Of a stretch of 64,000 nucleotides of DNA, positions 24,643 through 34,939 are shown piece by piece. This DNA is from Umbilicaria muhlenbergii. Lineage: Eukaryota; Ascomycota; Lecanoromycetes; Umbilicariales; Umbilicariaceae. Numbering within the stretch: the first letter of the stretch is position 1; each line of letters starts with the position of its first letter. The translations under genes were made by a program, and so were the position numbers. The notes below the pieces were generated by a model. It was not told where the DNA came from and made no database searches. It was given only the letters and a program-made list of their open reading frames with translations. The stretch is taken from assembly GCA_000611775.1 (NCBI GenBank), contig KK106983.1, positions 1,142,575 through 1,206,574 of the forward strand, written 5' to 3'.

Positions 24643-24726
24643 ACTCGACAGCTCACTCGACAGCTCACTCGACAGCTCACTCGACAGCTCACTCGACAGC
24701 TCACTCGACAGCTCACTCGACAGCTC
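24643..24726. repeat. 12-bp minisatellite, 7 copies, in a divergent promoter
   Basis: The unit ACTCGACAGCTC is repeated seven times head to tail with no mismatch that I see. It lies in the 332-bp space between the start codons of UTP12 and ARPC2. A frame across it translates as HSTA repeats, but nothing else supports coding. Each unit contains the palindrome-like core TCGA. Confidence 0.95.
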
Positions 24727-24805
24727 GCACGACATCAAATCCCTGCTCCGACCTTTAATATATGGTTCTTGTCATGCTCCAGTGCATGGCTACTCTACCT
24801 CTACG

Positions 24806-26102
24806 ATGCTCCTCTTAGACTACCAAAACGTTCTAATCCAATCACTCCTCACCGAGCGCTTCTCAGGGTATGCTATTCCAATTTTGATCTCAGACCAACT
24901 GGTCTGCTGATATCTCATAGGGCCCCCCCGGTCTCGATTGACCAGGTCGTCTCCGACTTCGACGGCGTGACTTTCCATTTGTCGACTCCCGAACTCAAGA
25001 CCCAGATCCTCATCTCTATATCCGTGAAGTGCTACGGCGAGCTCGTGCAGTATGGCGCACAGGAAGTACTCGAGCGAGAGTATGGACCGTATATTGTCAC
25101 GCCGGAGGTTGGGTACGACTTCTCGGTCCTAATTGATCTGGAAAAATTACCTGGTGATCAGGGTAGGTTCTGAGGTTCCTCAATGACGGGACGGCAATGA
25201 GGCTGATTCTGCGCTCTCAAAGAATCAAGGGAGGATCTTGTACGACGAGTCTCACTGTTGAAGCGCAATGCCATGGCCGCCCCTTTTGAGCGGGCGTTCG
25301 ACGAGTTCGCACGGATGCAAGAGGAAGCTTCAAAATTCACCCGGGAGTCTGCTCCTGAGGGCGTACGAGAAGGCGGAGAAGTGATGGCAATACACTATAG
25401 AGAGGAGGAGGCGATCTATATCAAAGCAAGCCACGACAGGGTCACCGTCATTTTCAGCACCATTTTCAGGGAAGAAACGGATCGAATATTCGGAAAGGTC
25501 TTTCTGCAGGTCAATCTATCCTGTACCCAGACTGTTACGGCTTGAAAGGCTGACATAATCTCTAGGAGTTTGTTGACGCGCGTAGGAGAGCTATACAGAA
25601 CGCTCCGCAGGTTCTGTTTCGCAATGAGCCCCCGTTAGAACTTCAAAATGTAAAGGGGCTTGCCAACTCGAGTACTGGTGAGGTTGGCTATGTAACCTTT
25701 GGTAAGTCCGGTATTCGCTTTAAGCAACGTCTGCTGACATGGTGAAGTTCTGTTCCCAAGACATCTCACGCCGCAACGGCGGCAAGAGAGCATTTCCCAC
25801 ATCCAAACATTCCGAGATTACTTCCACTACCATATCAAAGCCTCGAAGGTATGCTTAACTTCCGAAAACCTACTGACCCTGCTTAAAGCAGAGATAGATA
25901 ATGCTGACATGTTCCGCGTGAGTAGGCCTACATCCACTCCAGGATGCGGCGACGGACTGCAGACTTCCTGCAAGGTAAGGCGATCAAGCGTACTGAAAGA
26001 GTAACCATACTGATCATATCAGTGCTAAACCGAGCGAGACCCGAAAATGAGGAGAAGGAGAGGAAAACAGCGAGTGGACGGACGTTCAGGGTTCAGGGGT
26101 AG
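24806..26102 (+). CDS. ARC35: Arp2/3 complex 34-kDa subunit (ARPC2)
   Basis: Seven exons (24806-24867, 24921-25162, 25223-25509, 25566-25701, 25748-25848, 25926-25974, 26023-26102) give 318 residues, the normal size for ARPC2. With ARPC4 it forms the core of the Arp2/3 complex that nucleates branched actin at endocytic patches. The protein starts [15 protein letters not shown]. Recognisable family blocks are [37 protein letters not shown] and [17 protein letters not shown]. All six introns are 46-77 nt and each junction keeps the frame, which strongly supports the model. It is the most intron-dense gene in the window. LCL3 starts about 210 bp downstream on the same strand. Confidence 0.94.
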
Positions 26103-26311
26103 CGATAGCCGGATTTCTAGAAATAATGTTACGAGCAGCAAACCAAAAGGAACGGGCTGTTTACAATCACACTGATTCAAGATTGATCCACGTCTCTGGC
26201 AGATTCGCGATCCTGCACATCGTAGCTGTCTGATGTAAGACCCCTGTACATGAAAGCGCGACGCGCCTCTTATAGTCACCTTCCCCACATCTCTCACGGA
26301 TATCCCCCACG

Positions 26312-27216
26312 ATGCGATGGCCGCCATGGTCTTCTGACTCTTCCTCCTCATCCGATGGCGAAACCAACTCCAAACCTAAGGATCCCATATCTTGGACCTC
26401 CACACTCAACGCCACCGACTGGTCGCACTACACGGACCCACGCACCATCGTCCCCACAGTCCTGCTAACGGGCACCACCCTCTTCTTCTACCGCTTTTAC
26501 CGTTCCTATCTACGGCGCATTCCTCAAGCGGCCAGCATATCACCCGGCTTCTGGAGGAAAAGGAGCCTGTTCGGGACGGTCACGAGCGTAGGCGATGGAG
26601 ATAATTTCCGCTTGTTCCACACGCCTGGGGGAAGGCTGGCCGGATGGGGCTGGTTACCGGGGAGGATCAAGGTACCGGAGAGAAGAGAGGAGCTGAAGGA
26701 TAGGACCGTATGTGCGCGTTCGAACTCCACGCATTCGTCACGTGGGCCCCGTTGTGGACAAGCAAGGTGTTACAACAGGCTGACGGGAATGTATCTCGGG
26801 TCCAGATCCACGTCCGCCTCGCCGGCGTAGACGCCCCGGAACTCGCTCACTTCGGCCGGCCAGAACAGCCGTATTCTCGTGACGCGCTGGAGTGGCTCAC
26901 ATCCTACATTCTGCACCGTCGAGTGCGGGCCTACGTCTACAAACGCGACCAGTACGACCGGGCCGTCGCGACGGTGTATGTGTGGCGGGGATTACTGAGG
27001 CGGGATGTGGGCCTCCAGATGCTGAGGCAGGGCCTGGCGACCGTGTATGAAGCGAAGACTGGGGCGGAGTTTGGGAAGGTGGAGGAGAAATATAGGCGGG
27101 CGGAGTGGTGGGCGAAGAAGAAGAGGAAGGGGATGTGGGCTGCGAAAAAGGGCGAGTATGAAAGCCCAAGGGATTACAAAAAGCGGACGGGGCAGGTTGA
27201 AGAGCTGAAGAAATAG
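26312..27216 (+). CDS. LCL3: Lcl3 staphylococcal-nuclease-like membrane endonuclease
   Basis: Two exons (26312-26707, 26806-27216) encode 268 residues. Lcl3 is a fungal membrane protein, reported as mitochondrial, with an SNase fold. A single transmembrane segment lies at about residues 45-63. The SNase domain starts near residue 87 ([14 protein letters not shown], with D95 and D97). It continues across the intron into [12 protein letters not shown], giving R136, D141 and E144, and then [10 protein letters not shown] with R184, so the calcium-binding and catalytic positions are all present. The tail is Lys-rich. The 98-nt intron sits just before IHVRLAGVD, and reading through it would break the strand order. 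Physiological substrate is not established for the family. Confidence 0.92.
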
Positions 27217-27410
27217 GGAAAGGGAACATTGTGCTATCAGTTTGAGCAGCGGTACCATGGGCTTGATACTATTTGCAGGCCTCGAAGAGTTTCAGGGCCT
27301 AAAAATTTCTTGAACAAAGATGCTCGTGGTTAATGGCATTTTCGAAATCCCATCAGGGTGCTATTAATGGCACAGACTTTACATTACAAGAACTTGCCAC
27401 GACGCTCCAT

Positions 27411-28067
27411 TCAGGTAACCTTCTGGCCGTCTTCTCCCCGCTTTAGCAGCCCCAGCCTCCTTCTACCTTTCATAGTGCTTAACTCTTCTTCGAGCACCTG
27501 ACGCAGAATTCTGTCGCCATCATCTTCATTGCTTGGTTCGTCAACACCGATGTCTCCCTGATGCCCCCCGTGGCTGTTATTGACAACTGTAGCCTTGCCA
27601 GTCGTGGATGATCCGGTATGCGACTCGGGAATGGTAGCTCCCACAGCAAATCTGGCGGCTTCAGCAGCCGAGGAGAGTTCATCAACCCATAGAGCTGCTC
27701 GTGTCTGCTCTATCGTTTCCGTTCTAGGACCATCGAGAGATAAGCCTAGTGGTGCACCAGCGGTATGCGGGATGTCGTCGGTAAGCAAGTTCCCGCTCTC
27801 CATGAACGGATTCCATGGATGGTTATGGGCCCACCAGTACATCAGGTTCCAGATATCCATCAACATCTGCGTGGCTCCGTCTCGCAACTGCTCCTCCCGT
27901 GCGCAAAATGCTTCATAGTCGACTGGGCCAAGATATTGGAATGTGTCTTGGAGGTTTTGCCAGATGTGATCCAGACTGGCGAAACGGAGGAAAACGGTTG
28001 GGGAGTTGCGCATGTAGATGATGAAGTGATCATGTTCGTCTTTCCAGTTCTCAGGGAGGGAAATCAT
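27411..28067 (-). CDS. hypothetical protein, no recognised domain
   Basis: A single-exon frame encodes 218 residues starting MISLPENWKDEHDH. I recognise no family. The N-terminal half (residues 1-100) looks folded: it is rich in aromatic residues, with clusters such as IWNLMYWWAHNHPW. The C-terminal half is Gly/Ser/Asp-rich and ends in a basic stretch (KGRRRLGLLKRGEDGQ). The open frame continues 207 nt upstream with another ATG at 28274, but that part has a non-protein-like composition, so the inner start is preferred. It converges with LCL3, 194 bp apart. It may be a lineage-specific gene; real coding status is only moderately supported. Confidence 0.55.
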   Translation of the reverse strand: MISLPENWKDEHDHFIIYMRNSPTVFLRFASLDHIWQNLQDTFQYLGPVDYEAFCAREEQLRDGATQMLMDIWNLMYWWAHNHPWNPFMESGNLLTDDIPHTAGAPLGLSLDGPRTETIEQTRAALWVDELSSAAEAARFAVGATIPESHTGSSTTGKATVVNNSHGGHQGDIGVDEPSNEDDGDRILRQVLEEELSTMKGRRRLGLLKRGEDGQKVT

Positions 28068-29768
28068 GGTAGTGAGATTCGATGGTATGATTTGACTAGG
28101 GAAAGCATTTCGGGGCGGAAGAAAGGAGTACTGAGTAGTCGACAGACGGACACATCCAGACTGAGGTAGAATGATCTTGTAAACTAGGACCGTATTGATG
28201 TAAGGATATGGCATAGAATGCGGAAGAGAAGACCCAAGCAGTACCGTGGTGAAGGAGTGCAGTACATTCACCAAGCGTCTTCACCCATGTGTGACTTGGC
28301 CACAACGGCGAGCTCGGCATCATGGAATCACGAGCTCTCACTCCGTTTCCAGACGATAAGACTTACATCCCACCAATCCCCTAGCTGAGGCTGTCTTACA
28401 GTAACCATCTCCCGTAGAAATCTAGTCTGCATCCCCAGTGAATATAGGAAAGAAAAGTCTCGGAGTTCACTCCGTACTGTTCCCTGCTGTTCCATAACAT
28501 CCTGCGAATGACCATCTGCCGCATCATATAGGGGATCCAGAATGCGCTGCCAATGTCGTCAGTGAACGAGGCTGAGTCCAGCTTATCCTTCGTCTTCTTT
28601 TGAGATTTCCTCTCAGGATGACTTGAGAGTCAATGAAAGAACCAGGGAACTTAATGCAGAGCATCGATGAGAAGAAATCGAATTCACAATAGAGAAGATA
28701 TGTCCGTGTGTGCAATATAGTGTTATAGCATTATATCATCGACATTCATAAGCAGTGGTAAATTCTGAATCCAGTGTGGACCCAGTGGAAATACGGTACG
28801 ACTTCGTACACAGCTCAGCCATTGATAGCGTGAATATAAGAATTCGATGTGTGACTAAGTAGCTATCGAGAGTCGCGCAATTCCAAGCATAGATATCGAA
28901 GTGCGCTCCGTTAGCGTTCAATGAGGATGTTGAGAACCTTCCACGGACCAGGACGGGAACGGGTGCATACCACCAGCACCTTAACTTGAAGAAATTGAGC
29001 CCTCTTCAAAAAGATTTCTTCGGATGGTTATGACATTTGATAGGTTCATAAGACTGGACTTGAGAATATCTCTGCCAATAGACAGTGTGGGTTTGGCCTC
29101 TTTGCTCACTCCGCATCAGCCACTGAAGTTTGAAAGCGCTCCACAACAGTGTACTGTCTTAGGATTAAGATCTCGGGTGCCTTGTATGGATTACTGATTC
29201 TAATGGCCTCTGAAAAATACCGTCACGGCTCTGAATTCGATTCGCACCCGTAGAGGTTTCTCCTTCTGCAACCGCAACAAACAGTCTCAAGGATCGTGCT
29301 GTGCTTGATGTGACTCAGGTGATAACATTGCCACCTTCTGTTGACATAGCTTCATAACATCACATCTTGTCAAGCGGAACCAGACTGTAAAGCTCCCATA
29401 GTTATCGATCGTCGCAATCGAGCTAGTGCAATAGGTTCTCTAGGGGATAACCGCCAATAGCGTCCCGCCATTCTGGTACTGAGCTCTGAGGAAATCCATA
29501 GTCCTTATTCACGCACTCACATGAGCCTATTACAGTGTATGGTCTCCTTCCAGTGCATCACCATCTCAAGGGCTCGAAGTTTATAGCGATGTTCGTTGCC
29601 ACGTAATGACCAAACGGAAGTCGAAGTAATAGAATGCGGACTTCTTGGAAGCGCTGGACTCTCGCCGTCCGTTTAACCCGCTCATGCCTCACAGTTGCAC
29701 GAGAAATCTCTAGCCTCTCCTGACCGTCCCATATCCGGTTCACGAACGTTCAGACACCGACATCATTA
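28068..29768. other. intergenic, no supported gene
   Basis: This is 1.7 kb upstream of the hypothetical gene and downstream of EMC6. The sequence is relatively AT-balanced with only short open frames of at most about 63 codons, none resembling a known protein. I see no repeat or RNA gene. Confidence 0.55.
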
Positions 29769-30160
29769 TCAAGCCCTCACCAACCCATAGAAGAGCGTCC
29801 ACGTCAGCACAAAGCTGCTCAGACCCCCGAGCAATTCTGCTCCCCAAAGATCTGAGAATTGCGATTGAAAGTATCTGGTGGGCCTTGCTTCGGCAAGAGT
29901 GAAGTAAACAAGTACGCTGACAACGAGAGTGCCGCAGAGGTAAAACAAGAAGCCTGGGTAGGACTCTAAGCCTAGGATACCAGCGGCAACTCCGAAAAGG
30001 GAGGCGGTCAGCGAGCGGATATTGGAGAGAACCTATGGATTGAAATTAGTAACATACAGAGCGGATGGATAGAGATATAGGAATGGATATGTACTTGTGC
30101 ATTGTGCTGAACGCTCTCCTGCACCACAGGGTGAATAGCTAGCTCACGTTCGTCAATCAT
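29769..30160 (-). CDS. EMC6: ER membrane protein complex subunit 6
   Basis: Two exons on the minus strand (30160-30095, 30032-29769) encode 109 residues. EMC6 is a core transmembrane subunit of the EMC insertase, which inserts tail-anchored and multipass proteins into the ER membrane. The block NIRSLTASLFGVAAGILGLE and the following FLFYL are typical of the family. Three hydrophobic segments are seen (about residues 28-44, 47-68 and 88-106), with a TRYF loop between the second and third. Exon 1 gives MIDERELAIHPVVQESVQHNAQ. The intron is 62 nt. The gene is short and split, so simple long-ORF searches miss it. It is divergent from the vezatin-like gene. Confidence 0.92.
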
Positions 30161-30667
30161 GGTTGCTGGTCTGAATGCGGAGTCCACTGGTGGTGGTGCG
30201 GTCGTAGTACGGAAGAAAATGAACTGCCGATACTTATATCTCGAACCTCGGTACAGCTTTCATTGACATTGATTCGGATAGCATGACGGTCTGAAGGTGG
30301 TCTTCTGCTGCTCTGGTTTGCACTTCGAAGCGACGTTGGACGCTTGGATGTGACGAGGAAGCTTCGGACCGGCTGCACTTATGTCCGCCGCCAACACGGA
30401 CGCGTCAATGGGGAGATTGCCCGATCCACGCCATCGACGGTCTACCAGGTTGACTGCAGGAAAGGAGACTTCGGTGGTTTCTTCAAGTTAGCCACCCTCT
30501 CCTCGTGCCCCTGATGCCCTGATGTGCCTCGAAGACTTTGTTTACGAGTATGGACTGTCTCAATTTGCTACCATGGATCACACCAGTGCAAATCTCTGGG
30601 GAGCTAAATCGGTCATGGACGTAACCAACACTGTGTGACATGTTGCATCACGCGCCGACGTCGCAAA
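30161..30667. promoter_or_regulatory. divergent promoter region EMC6/VezA
   Basis: This is about 507 bp between two divergent start codons. It contains one TACGAGTA word at 30543-30550 and no other recognised motif. Confidence 0.5.
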
Positions 30668-32740
30668 ATGGATTCGGTTATCTTCCAGGACTCCCCACTG
30701 GCGCTGTATCTTGAGGGTAAACGAGTCTTATGTTTGCTGAGTGGACTGGAAAAGCTATCATGCTGATAGATGCAATAGGAGAGGGCAAAGCGGAACATGA
30801 CTGGGCCCCAACAACGCCCGTCAAAGGGCCTACATCGCTCGAGCCTGTATCTTTCGCACCCACAGGACCACCTAAAGCTTACTCCAAATTTCGACGGAAA
30901 CTGCCCCGCGCCCTCAACCTCAGTCTGGAAGTTCCAAGTGGACAAGGACTTGTGAGCAGCCTTCATAATAACTGCTCGGTATGTGCCTGTTCACTGAGCT
31001 AGGCCGGAGTGTCCGCTAACTAGAGCTCTTTCAGCGCGCGTTGAACTCGCGACTCAGTAGACCCGATAACACGCATTTCCTCGAACAGTTTCGGTACACT
31101 ATCGTGGCTTCCCAGCTTCTCAGCGACCATGCTCACCCAAGCTCGTACAAACCGTCTATTGACTCGTCTTTGGCCGATACTGAAATTAACAATCAGTCTG
31201 GAGAGGCTGAGAGCGTAGCTCTAAGCTGGCGAGGAGTAAGCTCCACAGGTGCGCTAGCGTTTATGCTGGTATGGTCGCTACACTGGGCGCGTGGAGCAGC
31301 AAATGCCTTGTCCGGCACGTTCAGGATAGCCTTGGTAATCTTAGTGTTTGCGATTGTGCTCGCGCTTTCGTACGCCTTCGTGCAACGGCAGTGGCTGCAC
31401 TACCTCCGGCATCAAGCAGTGGACGGTGCTTCAGAATTTGTCTCCACTGCGCAAGCCTACGATGGAGCGGCAACCGCTGCTATTACCTTGATACAAGAAG
31501 TGGAGCTGGTCTCACGAGGATACAAAATGTGGGTTTAGCGTCTTTTCGCACAAAGATATACTGCTGATGCAATGTCTAGAAGCAGTCCTTTACCGCCAGT
31601 CACACGCCTTGAAGAGAAGAGCCAGACGAGAAGATGCTCTAAGCTACGCCACGTATTGCAGAGCGCCGTTGCCTCGCTTGTTGGCCCTTACAGGCAAGCA
31701 TGCGAAGATCTGAAGCCTCTAGCAAACGAATTTGACCTCGAGAAATATTACGATATCTACGAGATTAGCCGGACTGATCTTCAGGAGGCCAAAAATTCAG
31801 TGGTTGATCTGGATCTGGAGGACGGAGAGTCTCTCAAGGCACTTAGATTCAGGCTACAGCAACTACACATCTTGAAGAAGATTGTTTTGTGTAGCCTCCT
31901 TGCTCTACATGCAGATGGGGGAAAGCTAGACTTCCCAAAATGGGCGACCGCAGTCGATGTCATGCAGCAATTGTCGTCATTAACAGCAAACGCAACTAGT
32001 AGGGTGGATATGGTTCTGAACGAGGAAGAACGTAGGTCACGTTGTGCGAGCTATTTTGATACCATTATGTCTGATCTCTTCTAGGTTTCAGTATGCCGCC
32101 GACTCCGAAGGTCCCGCTAACACCTGGGAAAGAAAGCATGAGGAGTCAGATTAAAAAGCTCGGCTCCCTGTCCCAGGGAATCCGCGGACTCCAAGCCAAG
32201 ATGCACATACTTCGCGAAGAATCGAATAAGACTCTGGAATTATCAGATGACAGTTCAGAGCTGAGAATGAACCTGCTAGTTCAGTATGATTCAATCGGGA
32301 CGGATCTGAAAGCCTTGGTGGAAGAATGGGAGAATGGGAGGGCTGCACTAGCAGTGAATATCGAGAAGAACGAGCGTCGCATTTCCCTCTCTAGTGCTGG
32401 GTTCCTCTCACCTCGATCGCCATCTACGAGCCTGGGGGGCACCACCGCCATCGAGAGCAGTCCTATTGACGCGCTGAGATTGTTTAGTGCCGATGACAGG
32501 TCGCGCTCCAGCGTTGAGCCGAGCAGCTCAGACGACGAGATATTCGAAGCTACAGCACTCCCTCATCAGAGAAATACTTTGACCAGAGATGAGAGGATTG
32601 CGAAAATGAAAGAAGACCGCATCCGCCAAGCTGTTGTAAGAGAGAAAGCAGAGGCGAGTACGCATATGTTGAGGGAGTTGGAGACAGTGATCAAATTACG
32701 ACCTAGGGGACGAACAACAGGGCGGATGACGTCCGTTTGA
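30668..32740 (+). CDS. vezA: vezatin-like membrane protein (VezA type)
   Basis: Five exons (30668-30716, 30770-30978, 31035-31528, 31580-32031, 32085-32740) give 619 residues, close to the roughly 615 of Aspergillus nidulans VezA as I recall it. The VezA/vezatin family is tied to dynein-driven early-endosome transport from the hyphal tip and, in related proteins, to myosin binding. The N terminus MDSVIFQDSPLALYLEG and the motif FRRKLPRALNLSLEVPSGQGL are family-like. Two hydrophobic segments lie at about residues 158-178 and 184-201. A cytosolic coiled, charged region follows. It ends in a basic TRDERIAKMKEDRIRQ helix and an Arg-rich tail. All four introns are 51-56 nt and keep the frame; one donor is GTGGGT. 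Symbol is by resemblance only. Confidence 0.85.
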
Positions 32741-33626
32741 CAACGACATGCATTAACGATAACGTCATCCGCGAATATAACCACGCTGCTATCCCAGGGG
32801 GGACCTTTCTTGGGACGACGCACACATGTGCGGGTGAACTAGCAGGTGGCGTCGGGGGATTGATACCCATCGTATTCTTTATTGAGGGTTTGTTCATAGC
32901 GTTGATTGTTTTTTGCGAACATATTGATTATAGCCAGCATACGCCTTGTACGTCAGTTACGATGTCCATGATGAAAAAGTATATATATATGCTATAGACA
33001 GATGTTCATAGCCTATTTAGAAGCCTACTTGCAGAGTATACGTGATGCAGGTTCTGAGTCCTCTCTAATTCCCCTATTTCTTCCTGAGCTGGTCCTTACC
33101 ACCTTTATAAGCACGTGATAGAGAATCGTCTGAGCTCATAGTAGGATTCAGGCGTATACTCGGCGTGGTTGACAGTTTCGCCTTGTTGAAAAATCAAGAT
33201 GCTGGGTGATTTGCCATTGTGGGAGCCGTAAATGGCCATCCTTGAATAGCGCAACGGGCCCTTCAGACTGCCCTCTCTGAGCTCCTGGACATCGACGGTA
33301 TAAGTTCGCGATTACCGTTGGCTTTTCAGCCAATTAAAGCCTGATCTAGTTAGCTCCGTCTGAAGTCTAGCGCGTCAATTCGCGACTTCCTCCCAAGGAC
33401 GCGAAAGTCACCTTTCAGATAATACCCGTTGCACAAGCAACTGAACGCCCTTTTAAACCATCAACCTACGTTCCTCCTACAACACCGTCAGACTGAACGT
33501 CGGTGTATGCCCAAACCCCAAGTGTGGCAAGCGCAGCATTGAAGACAAACCAGCAGACTTACCGCAGCAGCAAGGGAATCCCACCCTTCACTCTGCCCAT
33601 CCCATCACGGAGAGATCAAGAGCACA
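32741..33626. other. intergenic upstream of PCNA
   Basis: This interval holds the VezA 3' UTR and the PCNA promoter and 5' UTR. The PCNA leader is itself spliced (the intron begins at 33628). ACGCG cores occur at 33371-33375 (reverse) and 33399-33403 (forward). There is no other supported gene. Confidence 0.55.
33371..33403. promoter_or_regulatory. two ACGCG (MCB-core-like) motifs upstream of PCNA
   Basis: ACGCG is present in reverse at 33371-33375 and forward at 33399-33403 (as GGACGCGAAA), about 225-255 bp before the start codon. In fungi MBF binds ACGCGT-like boxes to drive G1/S genes such as those for DNA synthesis. Here the sixth base is not T, so this is a core match only and assignment is inferred. 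Confidence 0.4.
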
Positions 33627-34629
33627 AGTAAGTCAGAACTGCCTCGATTTTCACTGAATTGTGCTAATGAAACTTTGCAACAGTGCTAGAGGCACGCCTA
33701 GAGCAGGCCAACCTGCTGAAGAAGGTATAACTTGTGCCCTCTGCCCTCTTCGTCACACTTACTGACCAAGTCTATAGGTGGTCGAGGCCATTAAAGACCT
33801 CGTGCAGGACTGCAATTTCGACTGCAATGACTCCGGAATCGCTCTCCAGGCTATGGACAACTCGCATGTTGCTCTGGTCTCTATGATGCTCAAGGCCGAA
33901 TCCTTTTCACCGTTCCGCTGTGATCGCAACATAGCGCTCGGGATCAACCTTACATCATTGACCAAAGTTCTACGGTGTGCACAGAACGAGGATATCCTAA
34001 CGTTGAAGGCTGAGGATGCGCCGGACGTCGTGAATCTGGTCTTTGAGAGCGCCGAGAGTGACAGACTCAGCGAATACGACATCAAGCTTATGGACATTGA
34101 TCAGGAACACTTGGGTATTCCGGAGACAGAATATGCAGCAACGATCACTATGCCATCGGCGGAGTTTCAGAGGATCTGTAGAGACCTGATGGCACTGTCT
34201 GAGTCTGGTGGGTATTGCACCATACACTCGCGATCTGTCATGCTAACACCCTACAGTCGCGATTGAAGCTACGAAAGAAGGGGTCAAGTTTGCTTGCACA
34301 GGCGACATTGGCAGTGGAGCGGTCACCCTGAGGAGCCATAGCAACGTCGAAAACGCGGATTTGAACGTCGACATTGATCTTTCCGAACCTGTTGCCCTTA
34401 CCTTCTCGCTCAAATACCTGGTCAACTTCTGCAAAGCAAGCGGTCTTTCGAAGCAGGTTAAACTTTGCTTATCGAACGAGGTACCGCTGCTGGTAGAGTA
34501 CTCTTTAGCCTCCAACAGTTATCTCAGATTTTATCTGGCACCAAAGGTACGTTACTCCTTACTGTTGACGCCCGGCCTAGACGGGTTGCTAACCACAACG
34601 CATTATCGCAGATTGGAGATGAGGAGTAG
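33627..34629 (+). CDS. POL30: proliferating cell nuclear antigen (sliding clamp)
   Basis: Coding exons 33627, 33684-33724, 33778-34207, 34257-34546 and 34612-34629 give 259 residues, the normal PCNA size. The trimeric clamp tethers DNA polymerases and repair factors to DNA. The protein reads [22 protein letters not shown], with later blocks [34 protein letters not shown] and the C-terminal LAPKIGDEE. Most unusual is the start. The A of the ATG is the last base of the first exon and TG opens the next, with a normal GTAAGT...GCTAAT...CAG intron (33628-33683) in between. No other ATG in frame yields the conserved N terminus. The final exon codes for only five residues, IGDEE. Confidence 0.95.
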
Positions 34630-34939
34630 TTGCTGGAATCATCGCTGTCAAGCATGAAAGCCTCTAGAGGTTAACAACGCGGCATGCCTGATGAGCTATG
34701 TCTAGGATAGCGAGTCGGATTCGCAAAGCACATTATGCATTGATTTGTATTCTAGCGAATATGATGCTGCTTCACTGTTCCCGCATTTTTGGAGTTTGAT
34801 ATTATGTTGCGGAAAGACTTCTGAAGCCCCTTGCGCCAAGCACTTCACGAGCGATAAGCGATAAGAAAGTCTCGCGCACCTCAACTCTTACTCACCGCCG
34901 GCGGGCGTTCAACGAGTATTCAGGACATATATAGGATCA
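34630..34939. other. short intergenic region PCNA to pyridoxal kinase
   Basis: About 310 bp lie between two genes on the same strand. It must hold the PCNA terminator and the downstream promoter. Nothing else is seen. Confidence 0.5.

Noticed and set aside
24534-24758. Frame encoding HSTA repeats
   Set aside because: It is simply the translated 12-bp promoter minisatellite between UTP12 and ARPC2.
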